Both the position numbers and the translations under genes were made by a program. The notes beneath the pieces were generated by a model, which had not been told where the DNA came from, did no database searches, and worked only from the letters and a program-made list of their open reading frames with translations. 6,375 nt of DNA, from the NCBI GenBank assembly GCA_937895305.1, contig CALAXS010000234.1, positions 1 through 6,375 of the forward strand. Reading direction: 5' to 3'. This document shows, one piece after another, positions 1 through 5,224 of the stretch. Position 1 is the first letter of the stretch. Each line of letters begins with the position of its first letter. The DNA comes from an uncultured bacterium (GTDB taxonomy: Bacteria > Hydrogenedentota > Hydrogenedentia > Hydrogenedentales > JAEUWI01).

Positions 1-2
1 AG

Positions 3-7
3 CTCCT
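3..7 (-). promoter_or_regulatory. Probable ribosome binding site of a gene starting beyond the left edge
   Basis: Read on the minus strand, the first bases give GTGAGGAGCT, which contains a full AGGAG Shine-Dalgarno core. With normal 5-9 nt spacing the start codon would fall a few bases outside the window. A leftward promoter lies about 80 bp upstream at 88-116, which supports a real gene transcribed out of the window. Its identity cannot be seen; dnaA is a guess from the DnaA-like boxes nearby. Confidence 0.4.
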
Positions 8-87
8 CACCTGCCTGTGGACGATGTGGCTTGTCCGACATATAAAAAGTCCTCACCCTATAGTCACTCCAATCGAAGTGTCCGTGC

Positions 88-116
88 ATTATAGGTACAA
101 GATTGAAAGAACGCAA
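88..116 (-). promoter_or_regulatory. Leftward sigma70-type promoter
   Basis: On the minus strand a perfect -10 TATAAT (88-93) is preceded by TTGCGT (111-116) as the -35, with an exact 17-nt spacer. The -35 matches only the TTG half of TTGACA. Transcription would start near position 80 and run out of the left edge, giving a leader of roughly 80 nt before the putative ribosome binding site at 3-7. A perfect AT palindrome ATAATATTAT lies immediately upstream at 121-130, and a DnaA-box-like CTATCCACA at 145-153, so the promoter may be controlled by DnaA or another factor. Prediction is from motif and spacing only. Confidence 0.5.
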
Positions 117-243
117 TCCAATAATATTATGGAAACTGCACATGCTATCCACAGCCTCTCCAAGCTCTTTCCCCTATCTTGTGCCGCAAACTTGTCCCCA
201 CCGCCGGGCAGCACATAAGGACTGTAAATGAAGGAGATAAGGT

Positions 244-357
244 ATGAATGGCTCTATATTCCACGTCGTCTACACAACCTACTCACAGGGATTTCCACAT
301 GGATTACGGTCTTTTGCCCAGGTTTTACACTGCTACTGCACCGGGAAGGCCTTGTGA
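244..357 (+). CDS. Possible small ORF of 37 codons with a strong ribosome binding site
   Basis: ATG at 244 is preceded by AAGGAG (231-236) with a 7-nt gap, the best Shine-Dalgarno arrangement seen on the plus strand. The frame runs 37 codons to TGA at 355-357. The peptide begins MNGSIFHVVYTTY and ends CYCTGKAL. It is mildly hydrophobic with two cysteines close together, but has no clear membrane segment or known domain, and I do not recognise it. A weak promoter (TTGTCC 192-197, CATAAG 214-219, 16-nt spacer) could give a short leader, and a rightward terminator lies at 586-616. The ORF overlaps several DnaA-like boxes, so its sequence may be constrained by those instead. It could be a leader peptide, a small protein or chance. 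Confidence 0.22.
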   Translation: MNGSIFHVVYTTYSQGFPHGLRSFAQVLHCYCTGKAL

Positions 358-364
358 ATAAAAC

Positions 365-383
365 GGGGAAAAGGGGATAGGGG
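365..383 (+). other. Three consecutive GGGG tracts beside the perfect DnaA box
   Basis: GGGG runs lie at 365-368, 373-376 and 380-383, separated by 4 and 3 nt, and a fourth GGGG is at 419-422. With the distant fourth tract a G-quadruplex with one long loop is conceivable, though not canonical. The block begins 4 nt from the perfect DnaA box (353-361) and is followed by the A-rich stretch 422-441. Whether it is functional is unknown. Confidence 0.3.
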
Positions 384-457
384 AAAGCTATTCACCACAA
401 GTGCACGAAGAACACAAAGGGGAAAAGAAAAATAGTTATCAGAGCAACGCCCCTGTC

Positions 458-477
458 GTTCCCGTGAAACGGGAATC
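458..477. repeat. dRS3-like palindromic repeat (left copy)
   Basis: TTCCCGT (459-465), a GAA loop and ACGGGAA (469-475) form a perfect 7-bp stem. The core resembles the ATTCCC/GGGAAT element called dRS3 in Neisseria, relatives of which are scattered between genes in many Proteobacteria. A second, longer-stemmed copy lies at 1808-1827 on the other side of tsaD. Confidence 0.75.
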
Positions 478-544
478 CTCCTAACGGCATCCCGGTTTTC
501 AGTCGGAGCCTTAACTAAACACCTCTCATCTCATTCCCATCCCG

Positions 545-577
545 TATGCATTCCCACGCAGAGCATGGGAACGAGGG
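545..577. repeat. Palindromic intergenic repeat, TTCCCA/TGGGAA family (left copy)
   Basis: The arms TATGCATTCCCA (545-556) and TGGGAACGAGGG (566-577) surround an imperfect inner stem with an AGA loop (560-562) and one C/A mismatch. The same two 12-nt arms recur exactly at 1917-1928 and 1939-1950, with a changed inner stem and loop. The conserved outer arms and variable centre are typical of a dispersed repeat family. Confidence 0.8.
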
Positions 578-585
578 AATCCAAG

Positions 586-616
586 GCCCTGCACCACTGG
601 TGTGTGGGCTTTTTTT
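586..616 (+). terminator. Rightward intrinsic terminator abutting the tsaD stop codon
   Basis: GCCC (586-589) pairs with GGGC (606-609) and CACC (592-595) with GGUG (599-602) around an ACU loop. Two G-U wobbles and one bulged U join the two stems. Seven T residues follow at 610-616. This orientation terminates plus-strand transcription. For tsaD on the minus strand the same hairpin would have an A-run before it and no T-run after it, so it is a poor terminator for tsaD. No confident plus-strand gene lies upstream; the 37-codon ORF at 244-357 is the only candidate. Confidence 0.65.
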
Positions 617-619
617 CAA

Positions 620-1597
620 CTACCCTTCCAGTTTCAGCCCGGGATTGGGTGTGGAGCTCATGGTACCGACAAGGCCATGGGCGAGGCGTGAGTCTGCGGC
701 TGCGGCAATCATGGCACCATTGTCGATGCAGTACTTGAAGGGGGGGAGGTAGACCTTCACGTCCAGGTCGTTTTGGAGGCGTTCACGGAGCAGCGCATTG
801 GCAGCAACGCCCCCTGCCACGACGAGGTGTTTCAATCCGGTCTGTGCCAGCATCTGTCGCGTTTTGATGATGAGGATGTCGATGGCGGCGGCCTGAAAAC
901 TCGCGGCTACATCGGCGGGATTACATTCGCCTTCTTGCATGGCATAGAGCACTGCGGTTTTCAATCCGCTATAGCTAAAGCCCGTCTTGTTCTTTGCACG
1001 CATGGCCCGCGGAAAATCGAAGGCCTCCGGGTTCCCTTCTGCTGCGGCCTTCTGTATGGAGGGTCCGCCCGGATAGGGCAGGTCCAATAGGCGCGCTACC
1101 TTGTCGAAGGATTCACCGACCGCATCATCCCGCGTCGTTGCCAGAATGTCATAGTGATGGGGAGCGTCGCAGCGAATGAGCTGGGTGTGTCCACCACTCA
1201 CGATGAGCGCCAGGAAGGGAAAGGTTGGTGCTTCCTCACCCAGGAACACGGAGAAGAGATGGCCCTCAATATGGTGCACGGGGACGAAAGGTTTTTTCCA
1301 TGCATAGGCCAGGGCCTTGGCAAAAGAAAAACCAACGAGTAATGCGCCCATCAGTCCTGGACCCTGCGTCGCCGCGATAGCATCTATCTCCACATCCGCC
1401 TCTGTAATCACCTTGTCCACCAGTTGATATATAACCTTGGTGTGTTCACGCGACGCAATCTCCGGCACCACGCCGCCAAAGACTTTGTGAATATCAATCT
1501 GCGATGCTACTTCATTGGCGAGGACCTGGCGGCCGTCTTTTACGATGGCTATACCGGTCTCGTCGCATGAACTTTCTATGCCGAGAATAATGCTCAT
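620..1597 (-). CDS. tsaD: tRNA N6-adenosine threonylcarbamoyltransferase TsaD
   Basis: TsaD (Gcp/YgjD/Kae1 family) transfers the threonylcarbamoyl group of TC-AMP to A37 of tRNAs reading ANN codons. It makes t6A in the cytoplasm, working with TsaB and TsaE, and is essential in most bacteria. The 325-residue protein is full length for the family. Visible motifs are the start MSIILGIESSCDETG, the metal-binding HIEGH (H109, H113), SGGHTQ at 134-139, DDAVGESFDKVAR at 157-169, AGGVAAN at 261-267 and CIDNGAMIA at 290-298. ATG at 1597 is chosen because the protein begins at the conserved N terminus; an AGGA lies 11 nt upstream, so the ribosome site is modest. The gene follows a 415-bp repeat-filled spacer and may be co-transcribed from the wall operon or have its own promoter; I see no convincing one. 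tsaB and tsaE are not in the window. Confidence 0.97.
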   Translation of the reverse strand: MSIILGIESSCDETGIAIVKDGRQVLANEVASQIDIHKVFGGVVPEIASREHTKVIYQLVDKVITEADVEIDAIAATQGPGLMGALLVGFSFAKALAYAWKKPFVPVHHIEGHLFSVFLGEEAPTFPFLALIVSGGHTQLIRCDAPHHYDILATTRDDAVGESFDKVARLLDLPYPGGPSIQKAAAEGNPEAFDFPRAMRAKNKTGFSYSGLKTAVLYAMQEGECNPADVAASFQAAAIDILIIKTRQMLAQTGLKHLVVAGGVAANALLRERLQNDLDVKVYLPPFKYCIDNGAMIAAAADSRLAHGLVGTMSSTPNPGLKLEG

Positions 1598-1632
1598 TGC
1601 ACGACGGTCCTATTCAGTTCGAGACCATAGGG

Positions 1633-1684
1633 CCAAGAGATTGCCGCGTTTCGCGTTGCTACGCTCGCAATGACGTGTACGGTG
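1633..1684. repeat. Intergenic repeat, GCAATGACG type, copy 1
   Basis: The copy opens with CCAAGAGATT and closes with GCAATGACGTGT (1667-1678). Outer arms ATTGC (1640-1644) and GCAAT (1667-1671) can pair, enclosing a CGCG-TTT-CGCG hairpin (1645-1655). On the minus strand it reads CATTGCGAGCGTAGC, like a repeat class widespread in bacterial spacers. It ends 36 bp before the tsaD start. Confidence 0.65.
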
Positions 1685-1712
1685 AAGTCAATAGCACAGC
1701 GACGTAGTCGAC

Positions 1713-1769
1713 TGGACCAAGCCAGATTATCGTCTGCTTTGCATCTTTGCAATGACGTGTGGGGTGGGG
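1713..1769. repeat. Intergenic repeat, GCAATGACG type, copy 2
   Basis: The copy starts with TGGACCAAGC, then AGATT and TCGTC (1713-1734), and continues to GCAATGACGTGT (1749-1760). The first 22 positions match copy 3 at 20 of 22, and the closing GCAATGACGTGT matches copy 1 exactly. The centre is more diverged than the ends and no longer forms a good stem, suggesting an older, decayed copy. Confidence 0.65.
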
Positions 1770-1788
1770 TTGTTGTTGCAATCAACCC
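1767..1788. repeat. GGGTTG/CAACCC inverted repeat
   Basis: GGGTTG (1767-1772) and CAACCC (1783-1788) form a 6-bp stem with a 10-nt loop. Outer GGGG (1761-1764) and CCCC (1793-1796) could extend it. No T-run follows on either strand, so it is not an intrinsic terminator. It adds to the hairpins that the spacer transcript would carry. Confidence 0.4.
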
Positions 1789-1807
1789 GTCGCCCCGCTT
1801 TCTTGTC

Positions 1808-1827
1808 ATTCCCGCGGAGGCGGGAAT
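1808..1827. repeat. dRS3-like palindromic repeat (right copy)
   Basis: ATTCCCGC (1808-1815), loop GGAG and GCGGGAAT (1820-1827) form a perfect 8-bp stem that closely fits the dRS3-type consensus. In translation it gives the familiar 'IPAEAGI'/'IPASAGM' signature of spurious ORFs. It is the counterpart of the element at 458-477. Confidence 0.85.
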
Positions 1828-1897
1828 CTCCGCGTTAATATGCTTAACCCAAGTCGGGATTGACGTTGTAGTATTTCCGGTCGAATGCGCCCGTTTT

Positions 1898-1946
1898 CCG
1901 AGGCAGAGCCTCGGTATATGCATTCCCAAGCGGGAGCCTGGGAACG
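1898..1946. repeat. Double-hairpin intergenic repeat (right copy of the TTCCCA/TGGGAA family)
   Basis: The first hairpin is CCGAGGC (1898-1904), loop AGA, GCCTCGG (1908-1914), a perfect 7-bp stem. After 8 nt the second hairpin has arms TTCCCA (1923-1928) and TGGGAA (1939-1944), an inner GC pair and a GGGA loop. The second hairpin and its flanks share two exact 12-nt blocks with 545-577. The left copy lacks the first hairpin. Confidence 0.8.
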
Positions 1947-1957
1947 AGGGGAAGCTT

Positions 1958-2010
1958 TTGGACCAAGCGAGATTTTCGTCACTGTATACTGGCAATGACG
2001 GGTGGAGTTG
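1958..2010. repeat. Intergenic repeat, GCAATGACG type, copy 3
   Basis: The copy starts with TGGACCAAGC, then AGATT and TCGTC (1959-1980), and ends in GCAATGACG and GGTGGAGTTG (1992-2010). It differs from copy 2 at only two of the first 22 positions and lies 246 bp away in the same orientation. It directly adjoins the stop codon of the YibQ-type gene. Confidence 0.65.
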
Positions 2011-2012
2011 GA

Positions 2013-3725
2013 TCATTGCACCAACTCCGAAATGTGGACCAGCTTGATGCCCTGTTGCTCTATACCTGGCAGTGCTTCTTCCAGGACCAGTGCTGTACCA
2101 CTTCTGAAGTGACCGATACCGATAGCACTGCCCTGGGTTTTTGCGAGCGCTACCAGCTCTTTCAGTTGTGTATGGATATGCTCCGGGTCATTCTCGTTAT
2201 CGAGAAAAACATCTCGCTTGCTGGTGGGCACGGCCATCTCCATGGCGACGGCATGGGCCACTGAGGTATGGAGGGTTACGCTATCGATAAAATACAACTG
2301 CTCCTCCAGCAGCACCTCTAAAAAAGGTTTCATCATTGCAGCGTCGGATGTGAATTTCGAGCCGGTATGATTGTTCACACCCACCACGCCGGGAATCTGG
2401 CCCAGTGCAGCGCGCGTCAAGCCCTGGATTTCTTTGGATGTCATATCGGTACTGATAAATCCCTCTACAGGGGTGTCTGTCTTGCTGTTACTTTCCATGG
2501 GCATGTGGAGCATCACTTCAAAACCCAGCTCCCCTGCCTGTCGGGCTGTTTCGGTAGCATAGGGTGTATTGGGTAAAATCGACACGGTAAAACGGGGATC
2601 CAGGTTTAGTACTTTTTCGGTCGATAATCCCCCATAGCCGCCATCATCGAGGATAATTGCTATACGTGGCTCTGTCACCGCAGCAGCAACCTGTAGCTCC
2701 CCGGGTTCGATGGGATCCTCTTGGTCGGACGCTTCAGCGATCTCAATACCTTTCGCTGTATCTTTCATGGTCTCCGTCGTGATACCTGTAGCATCTTCCG
2801 GCATGGCTGCCAACAGATCTTCGGTCAACGCTGCGTCCACATCCTCCGCCTGCTCCTCCTCAACGGGTTCCGGCATACCTGGAGTTGCCTCATTGGTGGC
2901 ACTTGCCACTGCATCCGGTGTTGCCTCTACTGCATCCACCCAATCGCAGAGCACGGAGGTACACAGCTTATCCCCCAGAAAAATATCCAGCCGTTCCTGC
3001 GTCTGTCCCAGTGCTGCTGTTTCAATGCGTAATTCTGGTGCCTTCAGTCGTCGCATCATGGCTTTTCGCAGTTCCACCGGGTTCAGCACGGCACCCAGAT
3101 CCACCTGTACATCTGTCTTTGCCCAATAGGTTTCTTCATCTTCCAGATCCACGGTTGGTCCGCGATTAATCGCAACGAGATCTACGCCGGCCTCCATCAG
3201 CAGAACCTCTACATCCTGTGCCACAGCATAGCTCGCTTGTCGCAGGTCGGTTCGCGAAACTTCTGCGGGGTCATCCTGTTGCCAATTGATCTTGGCGAAT
3301 ACATAGGATCCATACTTCAGGTGTATGGCATGTTCCGTAGATTGGGCTGGTGGGGGCAGTACCTGTACCCGGTACTCCCGTAATCGTGGCTTCAGATACG
3401 CGACCAGCCCTGCTTCATCCAGATGGGCTGGAATCAGCACATCAAAAGGATAGAAGTTGTAATAGGTCCTGCCCTCACTCAGGGGTATCAGTTCCCCCAT
3501 CCGAATGTGTTCCCGCGATACATACTCGGACAATATATCGTCCGCCTTCTGTGCGAGGACTTTCGTGTGTGGACGAATGTCGATGGGCCGGGTCAAGACA
3601 AATTGAGTATACAATACCCCTGCTGCTGTGGCGAGCGCGGCTACGCTCATGAAGCCCATAAAAATATAAAACCATGACTTCTCTATGGGGTTTGGGGGTG
3701 GGGTTATAGAGGCATCGATTGACAT
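2013..3725 (-). CDS. Membrane-anchored divergent polysaccharide deacetylase (YibQ type) with duplicated N-terminal region
   Basis: The C-terminal part (about 352-570) is a divergent polysaccharide deacetylase domain. It shows IILDDGGYG (D360, D361), HMPME (H407), NNHTGSKFT (H453), DSVT (D481) and IGIGHFRSG (H539), all at positions expected for the family. In E. coli the relative YibQ is encoded near envC; its substrate is not established. Residues 18-40 form one membrane segment after a proline-rich cytoplasmic start, placing the rest in the periplasm. Residues 62-149 and 171-263 look like two diverged copies of a domain I cannot name, followed by an acidic, Ala/Thr/Pro-rich linker (about 265-350). 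At 570 residues it is much longer than typical YibQ proteins. ATG at 3725 has AGGA 4 nt upstream; the next gene upstream, murI, ends 25 bp away. The domain call is firm; the enzymatic activity is uncertain. Confidence 0.9.
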   Translation of the reverse strand: MSIDASITPPPNPIEKSWFYIFMGFMSVAALATAAGVLYTQFVLTRPIDIRPHTKVLAQKADDILSEYVSREHIRMGELIPLSEGRTYYNFYPFDVLIPAHLDEAGLVAYLKPRLREYRVQVLPPPAQSTEHAIHLKYGSYVFAKINWQQDDPAEVSRTDLRQASYAVAQDVEVLLMEAGVDLVAINRGPTVDLEDEETYWAKTDVQVDLGAVLNPVELRKAMMRRLKAPELRIETAALGQTQERLDIFLGDKLCTSVLCDWVDAVEATPDAVASATNEATPGMPEPVEEEQAEDVDAALTEDLLAAMPEDATGITTETMKDTAKGIEIAEASDQEDPIEPGELQVAAAVTEPRIAIILDDGGYGGLSTEKVLNLDPRFTVSILPNTPYATETARQAGELGFEVMLHMPMESNSKTDTPVEGFISTDMTSKEIQGLTRAALGQIPGVVGVNNHTGSKFTSDAAMMKPFLEVLLEEQLYFIDSVTLHTSVAHAVAMEMAVPTSKRDVFLDNENDPEHIHTQLKELVALAKTQGSAIGIGHFRSGTALVLEEALPGIEQQGIKLVHISELVQ

Positions 3726-3750
3726 GGCATCCTGAACTGTTTAAAGCTGC

Positions 3751-4554
3751 TTAATAGTCGATCCACTGGACCGAATCCAGATCATGCCCCAAAAACGCTG
3801 CGCCTGTTCGCACAAAACTTTCTGGAGCATCGGTGACGAAATAGCGATAGTGTACGCTCTTTTGGTCTGTTTTCGCCAGATCCCGTTCCAGAAGGATGGA
3901 CTGCACTGCCTGTGCGGTCTCCGCAGCGGAGTCCACCAACGTGACGGCGGAACCCATAACCTGTGTAATGACATCCTGTAGCAATGGATAATGGGTACAT
4001 CCCAACACCAGGGTATCAATACCTGCCTCAAGCAACGGTGCCAGGTACTGCGTTGCCACTTGCCGGGGTACGTCACCTGTTGTCCAGCCTTCTTCGGCTA
4101 AAGGGACGAAGAGCGGACATGCATGAGAATATACTGTCGCGTACGGCAAGACCCGTTGAATCGCGTCCGGATAGGCACCACTCTGCAAGGTTGATGCTGT
4201 GCTAATCACGCCAATCCTGCCCGATTTGGTTTGTGTCGCAGCAGCACGCGCTCCCGGCTCCACCACACCTACGACCGGAATATCCAACTGGGCCTGTAGT
4301 GCTTCGACCGCAAAAGCGGATGCTGTATTACAGGCCACCACCAGCATCTTTATGTCCTGCTCCATGAGCAAGCGTGCACAGCCCTGGGCATAGCGTATTA
4401 CGGTGTCCCGCGATTTTGTACCATAGGGTACCCGCGCAGTGTCCCCTAGATAATGGACGGACTCATTGGGCAAGAGCGCCATAATGCGTCGCAATACTGT
4501 CAGGCCCCCTACTCCTGAGTCAAATACGCCAATGGCCGCATTGGTCTTATCCAT
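3751..4554 (-). CDS. murI: Glutamate racemase MurI
   Basis: MurI interconverts L- and D-glutamate without a cofactor in the cytoplasm, supplying D-Glu for MurD to add to UDP-MurNAc-L-Ala. The protein has 267 residues, normal for the family. Key motifs are FDSGVGG at 11-17 (D12, S13), LGDTARVPYG at 36-45, ACNTASA with catalytic C75, and GCTHYP with catalytic C186 and H188. ATG at 4554 overlaps the end of the upstream GerMN gene by 8 bp (ATGGATAA), which implies translational coupling; a GGAAG lies about 11 nt before the start. It sits between envelope genes, matching a peptidoglycan operon. Nothing essential is missing. Confidence 0.97.
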   Translation of the reverse strand: MDKTNAAIGVFDSGVGGLTVLRRIMALLPNESVHYLGDTARVPYGTKSRDTVIRYAQGCARLLMEQDIKMLVVACNTASAFAVEALQAQLDIPVVGVVEPGARAAATQTKSGRIGVISTASTLQSGAYPDAIQRVLPYATVYSHACPLFVPLAEEGWTTGDVPRQVATQYLAPLLEAGIDTLVLGCTHYPLLQDVITQVMGSAVTLVDSAAETAQAVQSILLERDLAKTDQKSVHYRYFVTDAPESFVRTGAAFLGHDLDSVQWIDY

Positions 4555-5224
4555 TCCCGTCAGCTTCCGCCAATGAAGCGACCCATTGCTGGTCTGGAAT
4601 TAGCGCTTCACTCAGATCGATGTGGGCCGGGAAACTTTCCGATGGCGGCGACCCTTCAAATAGAAACCGCACCATGCGAACGGGTGTGTCACCCTGTGCC
4701 TGCACCGCGCCCTGGGCCAGTGTATTCACGACCCCGTAGGTCATGAGTGCTTCCATGGACGCGCTGCGATATTGTTGATTGCCTAACACTTCCCGCGACA
4801 AATCCACCACCAGTTCCCCTGTATCCAACAAATACAATGCGCGAATTTCTGTGTTGTTCGGCAAGATTTCCACCTGGGTATCTGCTTCAGGCCCCAATAT
4901 TAAAGCCTGTAAGGCTGCACGGCAATTTTCTGTTGTCGAATCCGTCACCTCGATACTCCGGGTTACCGGCATCAACGCTTCTCCGTCTCCCGTTGCGAAA
5001 TACAGCAAGACCTCTTGTTCCCCCAGTGTTGTTGTGGTTCGTGCGCGCGTGGGCATGACACTGGTTTCCACCTCCAAATTGCGCACACTCGCGAGGGGGT
5101 CCATATCCTGGCGGAGCATTTCGCGCCAAAGCATGACGACAATGAAGAGTAGCACCAGCGTGAACAGTCCCCACAAGGAGAAGAAAAAAGTGCGTAAGGC
5201 ATCTTTTCGATTTTCACTACTCAT
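4547..5224 (-). CDS. Membrane-anchored GerMN-domain protein
   Basis: The 225-residue protein has a short cytoplasmic start, a single membrane segment (about 13-33, rich in Phe, Leu and Val) and a periplasmic GerMN-type domain (about 70-195). Within it EVLLYFATGDGEALMPV, ALILGP, LPNNTEIRALYLLDTGELVVDLS and VRMVRFLFEG follow the family pattern. In Bacillus, GerM is a sporulation and germination protein with two such domains; this one has a single copy and no lipobox, and nothing else suggests sporulation. Single-GerMN proteins beside amidase and murI genes are known in Gram-negative bacteria, but their role is unclear; a structural or regulatory part in wall remodelling is inference. ATG at 5224 overlaps the amidase stop by 1 bp, with AAGGA 6 nt upstream. 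Confidence 0.88.
   Translation of the reverse strand: MSSENRKDALRTFFFSLWGLFTLVLLFIVVMLWREMLRQDMDPLASVRNLEVETSVMPTRARTTTTLGEQEVLLYFATGDGEALMPVTRSIEVTDSTTENCRAALQALILGPEADTQVEILPNNTEIRALYLLDTGELVVDLSREVLGNQQYRSASMEALMTYGVVNTLAQGAVQAQGDTPVRMVRFLFEGSPPSESFPAHIDLSEALIPDQQWVASLAEADGNG

Larger units (their letters stand above)
145..396. other. Cluster of DnaA-box-like 9-mers, possible oriC or DnaA-regulated region
   Basis: Compared with the consensus TTWTNCACA, there is one perfect box, TTATTCACA, on the minus strand at 353-361. Three plus-strand sites have one mismatch: CTATCCACA 145-153, ATTTCCACA 291-299 and TTTTACACT 323-331. Weaker two-mismatch sites are GTCTACACA 268-276, CTACTCACA 279-287 and CTATTCACC 388-396, with TGTGGACGA just outside the cluster at 16-24. 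By simple base-frequency reasoning about 0.5 sites with at most one mismatch would be expected in 400 bp of both strands, so four is an excess. An A-rich stretch at 422-441 could serve as an unwinding element. Against oriC, most boxes are imperfect and the genes to the right are transcribed towards this region, head-on to a fork leaving it. DnaA control of the gene to the left would explain the boxes without an origin. Confidence 0.4.
1598..2012. other. 415-bp spacer between the YibQ-type gene and tsaD, filled with palindromic repeats
   Basis: The spacer holds three related direct repeats (1633-1684, 1713-1769, 1958-2010), a dRS3-like palindrome (1808-1827), a GGGTTG/CAACCC hairpin (1767-1788) and a double hairpin (1898-1946). 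No terminator with a T-run and no convincing minus-strand promoter is seen. A 140-codon minus-strand frame (1594-2016) spans it completely, overlapping the upstream stop and the tsaD start by ATGA at each end, with GGAG 8 nt before its ATG. Its product is largely translated repeat (for example EIPASAGMTRK and VIASVATRNAAIS) and shows no domain. I therefore treat the stretch as repeat DNA and not as a gene. Confidence 0.8.

Noticed and set aside
24..218. 64-codon plus-strand ORF at the left edge
   Set aside because: It has no ribosome binding site, crosses the leftward promoter and a DnaA-like box, and its composition is not protein-like.
458..577. CRISPR-like repeat array in the left spacer or at 1633-2010
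   Set aside because: The units are few, unevenly spaced, diverged and of several kinds, and many are palindromic. There are no identical repeats with regular spacers and no cas genes.
586..609. Hairpin as the terminator of tsaD
   Set aside because: On the minus strand the hairpin is preceded by an A-run and followed by CTTGGATTCC, with no T-run. The arrangement suits plus-strand termination only.
1594..2016. 140-codon minus-strand ORF between the YibQ-type gene and tsaD as a protein-coding gene
   Set aside because: The product is mostly translated palindromic repeats with no domain, and the opposite strand is open as well. Its overlaps are reported as a finding, but it is not called as a gene.
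1670..2047. 125-codon plus-strand ORF
   Set aside because: It lies over the repeats and runs into the end of the YibQ-type gene on the other strand. It contains the VIPAEAGI signature of spurious repeat ORFs and has no ribosome binding site worth noting.
2710..3129. 139-codon plus-strand ORF
   Set aside because: It is the antisense of the acidic linker and second duplicated domain of the YibQ-type protein; its Ser/Ala-rich make-up follows from that.
4547..5224. Evidence of a spore-forming organism from the GerMN protein
   Set aside because: Single-GerMN membrane proteins also occur in non-sporulating Gram-negative bacteria, and no other sporulation gene is present.
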